This document shows positions 17,943 to 25,375 of a stretch of DNA of 34,698 nt, one piece after another. Position numbers and translations under genes: made by a program. Within the stretch, counting starts at the first letter, position 1; the number at the start of each line of letters is the position of its first letter. The notes under the pieces were generated by a model. That model did not search any database and was not told the origin of the DNA. It saw nothing but the letters and a program-made list of their open reading frames with translations. The stretch is taken from NCBI GenBank assembly GCA_018711385.1, contig DVIK01000009.1:1-34698 (forward strand), given 5' to 3'. Origin of the DNA: Candidatus Coproplasma avistercoris. Lineage in GTDB: Bacteria > Bacillota > Clostridia > Christensenellales > Borkfalkiaceae.

Positions 17943-18567
17943 AAATGTATTTATCTTCGATCATCCGCTGATAAAGCACAAGATATCCATACTGCGCGAT
18001 AAGAAAACGGGGATGAAGGAGTTCCGCGAACTTATCGAAGAGATCACAACCATAATGACCTACGAGAGCATGAGGGACGTGGAGCTTGTTCCCGTAGAGG
18101 TCGAAACTCCGCTGGAGACCACGATTCAGTACAGAATAGCTGAAGACAGCATTGCCATAGTGCCCATACTCCGCGCGGGTCTGGGTATGGTAAACGGCGT
18201 GCACAGAGTTTTTCCCAACGCAAAAGTGGGGCACATAGGCATGTACCGCGACGAGGAAACTCTTGAACCTCACGAATATTACTGCAAATTGCCCGAGGGC
18301 ATAGAAAATAAGACGGTTTTTCTTATAGACCCCATGCTGGCGACGGGCGGTTCCGCCTGCGACGCTCTAAATGCGCTCAAAAAACGGGGTTGCAAAAAAA
18401 TCAAGCTGATGTCTGTTATCGCCGCTCCCCAGGGCGTAAAGGCGGTGGCGGAGGCGCATCCCGATGTCCCTGTGTATGTGTCCACGCTCGACAGGGGGCT
18501 CAACGAACACGGCTACATTCTCCCCGGATTGGGCGACGCCGGCGACAGATTGTACGGCACAAAGTAA
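17929..18567 (+). CDS. upp: Uracil phosphoribosyltransferase
   Basis: A 212-residue type I phosphoribosyltransferase that makes UMP from uracil and PRPP, trapping imported uracil. The PRPP loop [10 protein letters not shown] is intact, with the upstream ILRAGLGM and the C-terminal uracil-binding [10 protein letters not shown]. Length matches the family (about 208-212). The start overlaps the permease end by 14 nt, giving coupled translation. Start site GAGGAG lies nine bases upstream. The operon ends at the terminator 30 bp downstream. Whether this operon belongs to the recombinase element or is native is unresolved. Confidence 0.97.
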   Translation: MERYENVFIFDHPLIKHKISILRDKKTGMKEFRELIEEITTIMTYESMRDVELVPVEVETPLETTIQYRIAEDSIAIVPILRAGLGMVNGVHRVFPNAKVGHIGMYRDEETLEPHEYYCKLPEGIENKTVFLIDPMLATGGSACDALNALKKRGCKKIKLMSVIAAPQGVKAVAEAHPDVPVYVSTLDRGLNEHGYILPGLGDAGDRLYGTK

Positions 18568-18595
18568 ATAACTGCCTGCATTTAAGGTAAAACGA

Positions 18596-18624
18596 GGCAG
18601 CGGCTTTTTAAGCCGCTGCCTTTT
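18596..18624 (+). terminator. Terminator of the uraA-upp operon
   Basis: A perfect 11-bp stem GGCAGCGGCTT / AAGCCGCTGCC with TTT loop and TTTT tail, 28 bp after the upp stop. Confidence 0.92.
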
Positions 18625-18764
18625 GTAATCAAACCCCGAAGAGCGGTAACAGAGAATTCCAATGAACGGCAGTGCGCGCATAGGGAATGAGGATCATATC
18701 ATGATAAAGGAGATAAAACGGCAGCCTGCATTTTAATTCGGGGGATAAAACGATCAGACAGTCA

Positions 18765-18986
18765 TTGCAACAATTACAGGCAAAATATACAAATTGCCCT
18801 AAAACCGCCGCGAACCGTGATGTCGAGGGAGCAAGATATATCATCACAAGGCATTTTACGGGAGAAAAAGACATATCGAGCTGCATTTTGCAACTTGCGG
18901 TAAGTCGTGCCGACAGGGAGGCGGGTATAACTTCCGGAGAAGTTTTGAAATGCCCGTCGGGGTGTGCCGGATATGACAACCTTTAA
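18765..18986 (+). CDS. TnpW-like small transposon protein
   Basis: Seventy-three codons from a TTG start (no ATG is available; the frame is open upstream to a TAA near 18712). The core ARYIITRHFTGEKDISSCIL resembles the short TnpW family carried next to TnpX-type recombinases in Clostridia transposons, whose function is unknown. It lies 27 bp before the recombinase, in the same direction, and probably in one transcript. The TTG lacks a good ribosome site, so the exact start and even expression are uncertain. The preceding 140 bp hold only a 24-codon frame from 18661 and no recognisable gene. Confidence 0.5.
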   Translation: MQQLQAKYTNCPKTAANRDVEGARYIITRHFTGEKDISSCILQLAVSRADREAGITSGEVLKCPSGCAGYDNL

Positions 18987-19013
18987 TACAGCTTTGGCAA
19001 AAGAGGAGGTCAT

Positions 19014-20645
19014 ATGTCAAAGCTCAGAAAACTGAACAGAACGGCTCTTTACATGCGGCTTTCGCGCGACGACGAAAAGGCGGGCGAGAGCATGTCGATA
19101 GAAAACCAGCGCGCTATCCTTCGCAAATTCGTATCGGAAAACGACGGCGCGATAACAGACGAGTACATAGACGACGGCTGGTCTGGCACCGACTTCGACC
19201 GCCCCGGCGTTAAAAGGCTTTTGGACGACGCAAAGGGCGGGAAGATCGACACTATCGTCGTAAAGGACTTGTCGCGCTTCGGGAGGAATTACATTCAGGT
19301 CGGGCAATATATCGACTATATCTTCCCAGCCTACGGCATACGCTTTATCGCGCTTTCGGACAACGTGGACACGGCGGACAGAACGAGCGCGGGCATGGAT
19401 ATGATGCCTATAATGAACGTCTTTAACGAGTGGCACGCGGCGAACACCTCAAAGAAGATACGCGCCGTGCTGGAGGCAAACTGGCGGCAGGGCAGGTGCA
19501 CCAACTGGGCTTATCCGTATGGTTATAAGGCAGGGACGGACGAAAACCGCACGGCTGTAATAGACGAACCTGCCGCAAAGGTCGTAAGGCGCATATACGA
19601 TATGCGGTTGCAGGGCAACTCCGCATGCGCGATTGCGCGGGCGCTCACCGACGAAGGCATACCCACCCCTGCGGCATACTATACCCGCCTCGACGGCAAA
19701 AAGGCAAACCGCAGAAGTTCGCCCTGGTGGTCGCCCAAGACGGTGGCGGACATTCTAAAAGACACAACTTACACGGGCACGCTCACCCAGCACCGCACTA
19801 CGCGCTTTTCCTATAAAAACCACAAGGTGCTGAATGTTCCCGAAAGCGAGCGTATAGTCAGGGAGAACGCGCACGAGGCGATCATCGACAGGCAAACGTG
19901 GGATAAAGTGCAGGCGATAAACAACTCCGTTTCCCGCGGCAGACACGACAAAGCCAACATGGTTCACCCATTATCGGGGCTGCTCATCTGCCCCGATTGC
20001 GGCAAAAAGCTCAAAGGCAAAAGCGGCGGGCGAGATAGGATTTATATGTACTGTTGCCGCACTTATGTAGATCTCGGCAAAAGATATTGCACTTCACATT
20101 CCATCACCGAAAAGCAGATAGAGAGCATTGTCTTGCAGGACATTCGCTCTATGCTCGGCAGGGTGGAAATTGACGAGGAGAGGGCAAAGGAGCATTTCTT
20201 CAAAGAACGCGCAAAGTGCGGCGAGCGCAACAGACTGTCGGACGAAAAGCGGTTGCACTCATTCAACGACAGGCTTGCGGAGTTGGATAAGCTTATTCAA
20301 TCGGCTTTTGAAGAAAAAGTCCTCGGTAATTTACCCGAAAGTATGTGCAAGAGCCTTTTCGAAAAGTATCAAGTGGAAAAAGAAAGCGCGCAAAGGCAAA
20401 TTAACATGCTTGAAGAGCAGATTGCCGCAGTAAATGAAATGGACGCGGAAGTCGAGGAATATATAGCGCAGCTGAAGCGGTATGCGAATTGCGAGGAGCT
20501 GACGCGCGAGATGTGTCTGCAACTTATCGAGTTCATCACCATAGGCGAACGACCTTCGGACGATACCCCGCGCGAAATCCACATTTACTACAAATTTATA
20601 TCTTACCAAACGCTTGCGGAATACCGCGGGCAAACTACAAAATAA
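19014..20645 (+). CDS. Large serine recombinase (TnpX/TndX type)
   Basis: A 543-residue site-specific recombinase that can integrate or excise DNA between attachment sites. The resolvase domain spans about residues 10-155, with the nucleophile Ser17 in YMRLSRDDE and the VKDLSRFGRN segment. A Recombinase domain follows (about 165-290), then a zinc ribbon (CPDCG, CC, YC; about 325-365), a coiled coil rich in Glu/Lys (about 400-475) and a C-terminal DUF4368-like segment (REIHIYYKF). All catalytic parts are intact, so activity is plausible. AGAGGAGGT lies four bases before the ATG. The stop TAA is followed in the same frame by the Cys-rich start of the collagen-like 3' half, so the gene lies right at the junction. 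Confidence 0.95.
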   Translation: MSKLRKLNRTALYMRLSRDDEKAGESMSIENQRAILRKFVSENDGAITDEYIDDGWSGTDFDRPGVKRLLDDAKGGKIDTIVVKDLSRFGRNYIQVGQYIDYIFPAYGIRFIALSDNVDTADRTSAGMDMMPIMNVFNEWHAANTSKKIRAVLEANWRQGRCTNWAYPYGYKAGTDENRTAVIDEPAAKVVRRIYDMRLQGNSACAIARALTDEGIPTPAAYYTRLDGKKANRRSSPWWSPKTVADILKDTTYTGTLTQHRTTRFSYKNHKVLNVPESERIVRENAHEAIIDRQTWDKVQAINNSVSRGRHDKANMVHPLSGLLICPDCGKKLKGKSGGRDRIYMYCCRTYVDLGKRYCTSHSITEKQIESIVLQDIRSMLGRVEIDEERAKEHFFKERAKCGERNRLSDEKRLHSFNDRLAELDKLIQSAFEEKVLGNLPESMCKSLFEKYQVEKESAQRQINMLEEQIAAVNEMDAEVEEYIAQLKRYANCEELTREMCLQLIEFITIGERPSDDTPREIHIYYKFISYQTLAEYRGQTTK

Positions 20646-21269
20646 TTCCCGTATTGCACCTGCCCTACGGGTGCTACGGGGCCTGCGGGTGCAACGGGGC
20701 CTGCGGGTGCCACCGGTCCTACGGGCGTAACGGGGCCTACGGGGGCAACGGGGCCGACGGGTGCGACCGGGCCGACGGGGGCAACTGGGCCTGCGGGTGC
20801 GACCGGGCCGACGGGTGCGACCGGGCCGACGGGCGTTACGGAGCCGGTGCAGGCGCAGGGGCTGGCCGCTTACTCTTTGCCCGCGGCGTCGGTGGCAAGC
20901 GGAGGTCAGGTGATCTTCGACCGCAATGCGACCCAGGCGGGTACCGCCGTTTCGCATACGCAGAATACCGCGCCGGTCACTATTTCGCAGACGGGCACAT
21001 ACTTCGTGCACTATGCCGCCACAATCACGCCTACGTCGTCGACGTTTCCCGTAAGCAATCTGACCAATTTTACCATAAACGGACAGACGCAGAGCGCGGG
21101 CACTTCGCAGATAGTATTCAGCGCAAACTCCCCGCAGCGTACGGTTGCGTCGCTGTTGTTCAATGTGACTTCAGTGCCTGCAACGCTCGCGGTCGTTTCC
21201 AGCGGCGGAACGTTCCTTTATTCCGACGCTTCGCTCAATGTGTTCAGGGTGGGGGATAGCTCTTCGTAA
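20646..21269 (+). pseudogene. Collagen-like protein, 3' half with BclA-like C-terminal domain (no start codon)
   Basis: The open frame begins directly after the recombinase stop (FPYCTCPTG), has about 19 Gly-X-Y triplets, then VTEPVQAQ and a globular domain of about 140 residues ([49 protein letters not shown]). This matches the jelly-roll C-terminal domain of BclA-like exosporium/surface proteins. There is no ATG or ribosome site before the repeats, so it cannot be made as it stands except by recombination with the 16-kb half or by translation restart. The coding frame is undamaged for over 200 codons, which argues for recent disruption or for maintained function. Confidence 0.75.
20662..20707 (+). 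repeat. Direct repeat copy 2 (46 bp, collagen-coding)
   Basis: Identical to 16159-16204, offset 4503 bp, same orientation. In both copies the first base is codon position 2, so a crossover keeps the frame and would join 33 upstream codons to 202 downstream codons. Confidence 0.85.
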
Positions 21270-21305
21270 CAAAAGGAGCATGCATATGCCCTGAATAACG
21301 TAAAA

Positions 21306-21340
21306 CAGGCGCCCCGCAGCATAATGCTGCGGGGCGCCTG
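21306..21340 (-). terminator. Terminator of the minus-strand surface protein
   Basis: A perfect 16-bp stem CAGGCGCCCCGCAGCA / TGCTGCGGGGCGCCTG with a 3-nt loop. On the minus strand it is followed by TTTTA; on the plus strand by AAAATTG. It therefore serves mainly the gene at 21358-22755, 17 bp after its stop, though its stability may also stop plus-strand transcripts. Confidence 0.85.
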
Positions 21341-21357
21341 AAAATTGAGATTTCCGG

Positions 21358-22755
21358 TTATTCTTCTTCGTCGTCCTCGCGATCTTCGGCGGTCCGCTCG
21401 CGCTCCTTTTTGCGCTTGCCGGAATTGCTCGTGTATGCCAGGTATGCAACGCCCGCTATCACGAGCACCACTATCACAAGCACGAGCACAACGGTGAGCA
21501 CGGCGTTCTCTTCGCTGTAATCTTCGGGGGTCTGGGGCTCGCCGAATTGCCCGTCTTCGCCCGAAAAGTCGTAGGCGGTAATAAAGCCGGATGCCACGTA
21601 GCCCTCTGTAGCGGCGCCGTTTTCATCGGTGTAGCTCACCCGGCAGAAATCTGCAGTGAGCGCGGCGTTATTCTGAACCGTAAGTTCGTACAGCACCTCC
21701 AGTTTTGCTCCCGGTTCAAGCACAGTAAGTTCAGTTGCGCCGCACATATAGGGGGAAGAATATATTCCCGCCGAATAGTTCAGCTGGCCGTGCCCGAACG
21801 GCGCGGGGGATATCGAGGCTGCGGAAGTTACGCCAACCGTATCCGTGATGTACGTCTTGCCGTCGGCCGTAACAATTATGTCGGCATCGCCGCTGGTGCA
21901 CAGCAACAGCGCGCTCATGCTGCCTGAAGTCATGAATGTGCCGCCTTCTCCCACGGCAAAATATTCGCTACCGATGTCGCCGAGGTCTATTTCGGTCACA
22001 TACTTCCTTGCCGCAACGGTTACAAACTGTGCCTCGGCGCTCACATGTCTGAGTAGCGCCGCGCTGTCGCCAACGGCGATCTGCGTCTCGTGCGATTTGT
22101 CTATGAATCTGAACTCTAAGGGCAAAACTTCAAGCTCTTCAAGCGTGTCGCCGGAAATAATGCACAGCAGGCCGTCCCTTATTGCCAGCGCTCCGTCAAA
22201 GGCGGCCGTCACTTGAGAATATGCGCCGTCTTCATACACTTTCGACTCGCCTGAAACGGTGGTGTCGATTATGTTCAGCTTGCCGTCGGCGGAGATGAAC
22301 GCCGTAAAATTGCCGAAGTCCACGGTGTTGTCGGGCGTGAATTTTGCGCTGCTCTCAGCGACCGTCCCGTCGGAGTAAGTATAGGACTGCCCCGTCGCGT
22401 CGGCAAACAGCAGATCGCTGCCCTCGTGCCACAGCTGCGTGATGTCCGTGCCGTGGCGGTAGGCGTACAGCCCCTCGTCGGAGGCGAGCAGCGTGCCGCC
22501 CTCGATGACCGCGCCGTCGCCCTCTTCGGCGAGCGTGCCGTCCGAGTATATATACAGTTCCCTTGCGGAATTATCGCCTATAAGCGCGAACTGTCCGTCA
22601 GAGCACGAATAGCACTCTATCGCGCCTATATCGAGCGTGGACACAAAGTCGGGGTATGAGGTGCCGCCCGCGGCTTCGGCGTATTCGGTTTTCAGGCCCG
22701 CGGGCACGGCAAGCAGCAGCGCCGCGCCCGCTATTGCGGCTGCAACTCTGTTCAT
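21358..22755 (-). CDS. Membrane-anchored surface protein with repeated YSDGT units
   Basis: A 465-residue exported protein of unknown function. The N-terminus MNRVAAAIAGAALLLAVPAG is a signal peptide. The extracellular part has related strands (IYSDGTLAEEG, TYSDGTVAESS, VYEDGAYSQV), suggesting a beta-propeller or stacked-sheet fold, then an SH3-like segment (FCRVSYTDENG, EGYVASGF). A single membrane helix near residues 415-440 (VVLVLVIVVLVIAGVAYLAY) is followed by a short, highly charged Lys/Arg/Glu/Asp cytoplasmic tail. The frame is open to 22794, but the promoter -35 box lies in that stretch, so the ATG at 22755 is chosen; it is only 7 nt from the -10 box. The gene at 24696 has the same SH3-helix-charged-tail layout. 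Confidence 0.8.
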   Translation of the reverse strand: MNRVAAAIAGAALLLAVPAGLKTEYAEAAGGTSYPDFVSTLDIGAIECYSCSDGQFALIGDNSARELYIYSDGTLAEEGDGAVIEGGTLLASDEGLYAYRHGTDITQLWHEGSDLLFADATGQSYTYSDGTVAESSAKFTPDNTVDFGNFTAFISADGKLNIIDTTVSGESKVYEDGAYSQVTAAFDGALAIRDGLLCIISGDTLEELEVLPLEFRFIDKSHETQIAVGDSAALLRHVSAEAQFVTVAARKYVTEIDLGDIGSEYFAVGEGGTFMTSGSMSALLLCTSGDADIIVTADGKTYITDTVGVTSAASISPAPFGHGQLNYSAGIYSSPYMCGATELTVLEPGAKLEVLYELTVQNNAALTADFCRVSYTDENGAATEGYVASGFITAYDFSGEDGQFGEPQTPEDYSEENAVLTVVLVLVIVVLVIAGVAYLAYTSNSGKRKKERERTAEDREDDEEE

Positions 22756-22762
22756 ATATAAA

Positions 22763-22791
22763 ATTATAGCACACTGCGGCGCGATTGTAAA
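22763..22791 (-). promoter_or_regulatory. Promoter of the surface protein, leaderless geometry
   Basis: On the minus strand TTTACA (22791-22786), 17-bp spacer, perfect TATAAT (22768-22763), then 7 nt and the ATG at 22755. Transcription should start at or next to the A of the start codon, and no ribosome site exists. Confidence 0.8.
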
Positions 22792-22894
22792 CATTTTTGA
22801 AAGTTTGCCCGCAATTTTAAGTTGCGCATAAGGGCGATCGCTGTCGCAACCCGTCGCAAAAGGCGGAAAAGTGCGGCCTTCGCGTGCGCGCGTA

Positions 22895-22923
22895 TTGACA
22901 ATCTTATAGGTCGGTGCTAAAAT
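22895..22923 (+). promoter_or_regulatory. Promoter of the lipoprotein pair
   Basis: Perfect TTGACA (22895-22900), 17-bp spacer, TAAAAT (22918-22923). The leader is about 55 nt and ends in a strong GGAGGGG site. Confidence 0.85.
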
Positions 22924-22982
22924 TTAAGCGGATAAAACGTTTCGCCGCTGTTTTCTGCGGCGCGGCGTAAGCGGAGGGGATA

Positions 22983-23666
22983 ATGGCAAAAATATCTGTA
23001 AGGCGCATTTTGTTCGCCGCCCTTTGCGTATGCATCGCCTGCGTTCCGCCGTCTGCGGCGGGCTGCAGCGACGAGCGCACCGAACTTGAAGAGCAGCTTG
23101 CGGCGCTGACGGAGCGGAACGAGCAGCTCAGAGAGGAGAATGCCGAGCTGGAGGACGACAACGCAAGGCTGATAGAGCTGTACGAAGAGCTGCACGACGA
23201 GGCGCTGCCCCTGCGCGAGGAGTACGGCGTTTCGGAAGAGCAACTTTCGGGTCTTCTGGACAAGGTGGATAAGCTGATCGGGGTAGACTGGCTGAGCGAT
23301 TACAGCCTGATCGGGCTTTATGCGTATGTCGATCCCGCTTGCGGCGGCACTGCGTTGCAGCCCGTCGATTTCTTGCCGGTTGAGGCGAGCGCCGCGCAGT
23401 TCACGAGCGTGCGTGACGGGTATCTGTGCTACCGGCTCACTCTGGAAGAGCCCGGATTGGAGGAGCTGATCTATTCTGTAATACAGCTTTACGGTATGGA
23501 TTTTGTGGCCTATGCCGACCTGATCTATTTGCATCCGGGGCGGGGAGCGGCGAAGGCGAGGTGGTATTATGAAGTGCAGGTCTTTTATCGTCGTATTAGT
23601 CGGCGCGCTGGCGGGCTGCGCGGCGCTGTTTGCGGCGGGCTGCGCCGAAGAGCAGGGCGGGCTTGA
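22983..23666 (+). CDS. Coiled-coil lipoprotein, first of a tandem pair (3' end frameshifted)
   Basis: As read, 227 residues. A signal peptide ends in a lipobox SAAGC with Cys about residue 28, then a charged coiled coil (ELEEQLAALTERNEQLREEN, about 32-75) and a small C-terminal domain (VDWLSDYSL, LIYSVIQLYGMDFV). The next gene is a paralogue with the same layout. After YLHPG the frame runs on for about 98 nt over the start of that gene, giving an Arg-rich nonsense end. One extra G in the GGGG run near 23537-23540 would restore AGSGEGEVVL and a stop forming an ATGA overlap with gene 2. A frameshift or base-calling error is therefore likely, and the true end is near 23572. Function unknown; exported and membrane-anchored. 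Confidence 0.75.
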   Translation: MAKISVRRILFAALCVCIACVPPSAAGCSDERTELEEQLAALTERNEQLREENAELEDDNARLIELYEELHDEALPLREEYGVSEEQLSGLLDKVDKLIGVDWLSDYSLIGLYAYVDPACGGTALQPVDFLPVEASAAQFTSVRDGYLCYRLTLEEPGLEELIYSVIQLYGMDFVAYADLIYLHPGRGAAKARWYYEVQVFYRRISRRAGGLRGAVCGGLRRRAGRA

Positions 23667-24117
23667 GGATTACATCGCCGCCCTCGGGAGGGAGAATCAA
23701 CTGCTCGAGGAGAGGAACGCAGAGCTGAAAACCGAACACGATTGGCTTGAGGGCCGCTGCGAGGAGTGGCGGCAGGAGATAGACGCCCTGACGGAGGGGA
23801 AGACTTACAACGAGGAGCAGATCGCCGAGATAGAGAGCAAGTCTGAAAACCTGTTTGCAATAGACTGGCGGCATGAAAATTATTCGATGAGCTCGTTCTA
23901 TGTATTCATAAAACAGGAATTTGCAGACAGGCAGTATACGGCGGAGGACTTTCTGCCCGCCGAAATAAGGGAGGTCGAACGCGCGGGTGACGCGTGCTGG
24001 CGGCTCACGCTGAAAAGAGGTGTGACGGAAGAGCTTGTGAACGCCATGATCCGGGTGCTCTGCCTGGATTTCGTGGAAAGCGTGGAGCCCGAATACACCG
24101 GCGAAACGGAGGTTTAA
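23569..24117 (+). CDS. Coiled-coil lipoprotein, second of a tandem pair
   Basis: 182 residues with a signal peptide and a good lipobox (LFAAGC, Cys about residue 25), then a coiled coil (GLEDYIAALGRENQLLEERN onward) and a C-terminal domain (AIDWRHENYSMSSFYVFI, DFLPAEI, RLTLKRGVTEELVNAMIRVL). It is clearly paralogous to the preceding protein (VDWLSDYSL, DFLPVEA, RLTLEEPGLEELIYSVIQL). No function is known to me; anchored helical rods of this sort act as spacers or sensors outside the membrane. The operon ends with the terminator 36 bp downstream. Confidence 0.8.
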   Translation: MKCRSFIVVLVGALAGCAALFAAGCAEEQGGLEDYIAALGRENQLLEERNAELKTEHDWLEGRCEEWRQEIDALTEGKTYNEEQIAEIESKSENLFAIDWRHENYSMSSFYVFIKQEFADRQYTAEDFLPAEIREVERAGDACWRLTLKRGVTEELVNAMIRVLCLDFVESVEPEYTGETEV

Positions 24118-24152
24118 GCATTTCCCCGCCGCGCTGCAACATAAAAATATAA

Positions 24153-24186
24153 GGGCAGGAGCCGCTTTGCGGCGCCTGCCCTTTTT
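24153..24186 (+). terminator. Terminator of the lipoprotein operon
   Basis: A 12-13 bp stem beginning GGGCAGG and ending CCTGCCC with one mismatch, TTT loop, and a TTTTT tail. Confidence 0.92.
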
Positions 24187-24326
24187 GCGTCGTTCTGTTT
24201 TGTAACGACGATTTTTATTAAAAAAGTTAAAAAAATTTTTTAATTATGCGTATTCTGTCATATTTTGCGGGTATAATCAAACTACAAAACACAAACAAAT
24301 GTTTGTTTTTTATGGACGGGAGAGAA

Positions 24327-24692
24327 ATGAAGGTAAAGAAGCTGCTCAGATTTTACTTTACCGCAGAGCGCGCGGAGAGATTGCTTGACGATCTGATAAT
24401 AAGCAAGGCGGTGCGCGCGGAGTTCGCGCGCGGGGCGCAGGACTGTGCGGAGGAGGTGGCGGCGCTCGTTAAAAAGAAGGCGGACATGTGCGCGTTTTAC
24501 GGTTGCCTTGAAGGGGTGATGAATACCTTTCGCGAGGGCGAGCGCGCCGTGCTGGAAAACTATGCTCTCCGCGCGGGAGGGAGGGACGGCGAGTCGCATA
24601 GGCTGGCGGTGGCGTTCGCGCGCAGGCTGAGGGGCAAAATCACTCTGCACGACGAGGGACTTGCGGCGGCAATGGAATACGGGATGTTCTGA
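24327..24692 (+). CDS. Small helical protein of unknown function
   Basis: 121 residues from the ATG at 24327, chosen for the GGGAGA site just before it (an in-frame ATG at 24312 has none). All-helical and charged: FYFTAERAERLLDDLIISKA, CAEEVAALVKKKADMCAFYG, FREGERAVLENYALRAGG. The pattern faintly recalls small phage-encoded sigma-like or late-control proteins found ahead of terminase genes, but I cannot assign it. A perfect TATAAT at 24272-24277 has no good -35 box. It lies alone, converging on the minus-strand surface protein with a 3-bp gap and no visible terminator. Confidence 0.65.
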   Translation: MKVKKLLRFYFTAERAERLLDDLIISKAVRAEFARGAQDCAEEVAALVKKKADMCAFYGCLEGVMNTFREGERAVLENYALRAGGRDGESHRLAVAFARRLRGKITLHDEGLAAAMEYGMF

Positions 24693-24695
24693 AAT

Positions 24696-25364
24696 TTACC
24701 TTTCGCCGGAGTGACGGCGGCGCCTGCCGGAGAGCGCAAACAGCGCCACGGCAAGCGCGGCGAGGATGCCGAGAGCTACGAATACGGCGACTACGGCGCC
24801 CGATGGCCGGGGTGAGGGAGAGGAGGGTTCGGGAGCGACCTCAATTATCGGGTAATTTTCATTTGCCCCGCTGATATAGCCGAACGAATCATCGTACAGT
24901 ACATACGAATAGCCTGCGCCGCCGCTGTAAAAATTGCCGTAAAACGCCGCCGTCACCGTTATGTCGCCTATGGCGGGCAGTCCGCCCGCGGGTGGCTGGG
25001 AATAGGTCACGTTTACAGGCATATATAAAAAAGTCGTCTCGGGCTTGCTGTCCAGAACGGCAAAGTCCTCTGCACGCACATATCCGTATACGGCGCTGTA
25101 TATTCCGCTGTCCTCGGCGTATTTTACGCGGTACCAGTCGTCCTCCCGCGCGAGCACCTGCACGCAGTATGTATAGGGCACGGCGAACAGTCCGCTCGAT
25201 TGCTGTTTTTCCGAACAGAGATAGGCCTCGCGCGAGAGCGCGCGGGCGTAAACGGCCTGCGCTTCCCCGTATTCCGTTGTGGGTGCCGACGTGCTTTTCA
25301 TATTAAGGTAAAGTATAGGCGGCGCGGAGGCGAAAAGAATAGAACAATATGGCATATTTTGCAA
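24696..25364 (-). CDS. Membrane-anchored SH3-like surface protein, N-terminus uncertain
   Basis: Up to 222 residues. An SH3-like region (VPYTYCVQVLAREDDWYRVK, YGYVRAEDF) and a Ser/Pro-rich stretch are followed by one membrane helix (GAVVAVFVALGILAALAVAL) and an Arg-rich tail, the same layout as the protein at 21358-22755. The start is unclear: a TTG at 25364, ATG at 25355 and ATG at 25301 are all possible, none with a ribosome site, and the N-terminus lacks a normal signal peptide although the anchor implies export. The phage cassette begins 11 bp away in the opposite direction, so the 5' end may have been lost when that DNA arrived. Confidence 0.65.
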   Translation of the reverse strand: MQNMPYCSILFASAPPILYLNMKSTSAPTTEYGEAQAVYARALSREAYLCSEKQQSSGLFAVPYTYCVQVLAREDDWYRVKYAEDSGIYSAVYGYVRAEDFAVLDSKPETTFLYMPVNVTYSQPPAGGLPAIGDITVTAAFYGNFYSGGAGYSYVLYDDSFGYISGANENYPIIEVAPEPSSPSPRPSGAVVAVFVALGILAALAVALFALSGRRRRHSGER

Positions 25365-25375
25365 TAGTTTGAGGT

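Larger units (their letters stand above)
16287..20660 (+). mobile_element. Putative serine-recombinase element splitting collagen-like genes (ends approximate)
   Basis: The interval between the two collagen-like halves holds a uracil permease-upp operon, a TnpW-like small gene and a large serine recombinase whose stop codon abuts the 3' half. Having the recombinase at the extreme end is typical of Tn4451/TnpX-type and skin-type elements. The right end should lie between 20646 and 20661. The left end is unclear: after the ATEQVV codons (about 16287), or, if the nucleobase genes are native, between 18625 and 18760. No terminal repeat longer than 6 bp (ATAATT at 16326 and 20642) was found outside the collagen repeats. 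Confidence 0.45.
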
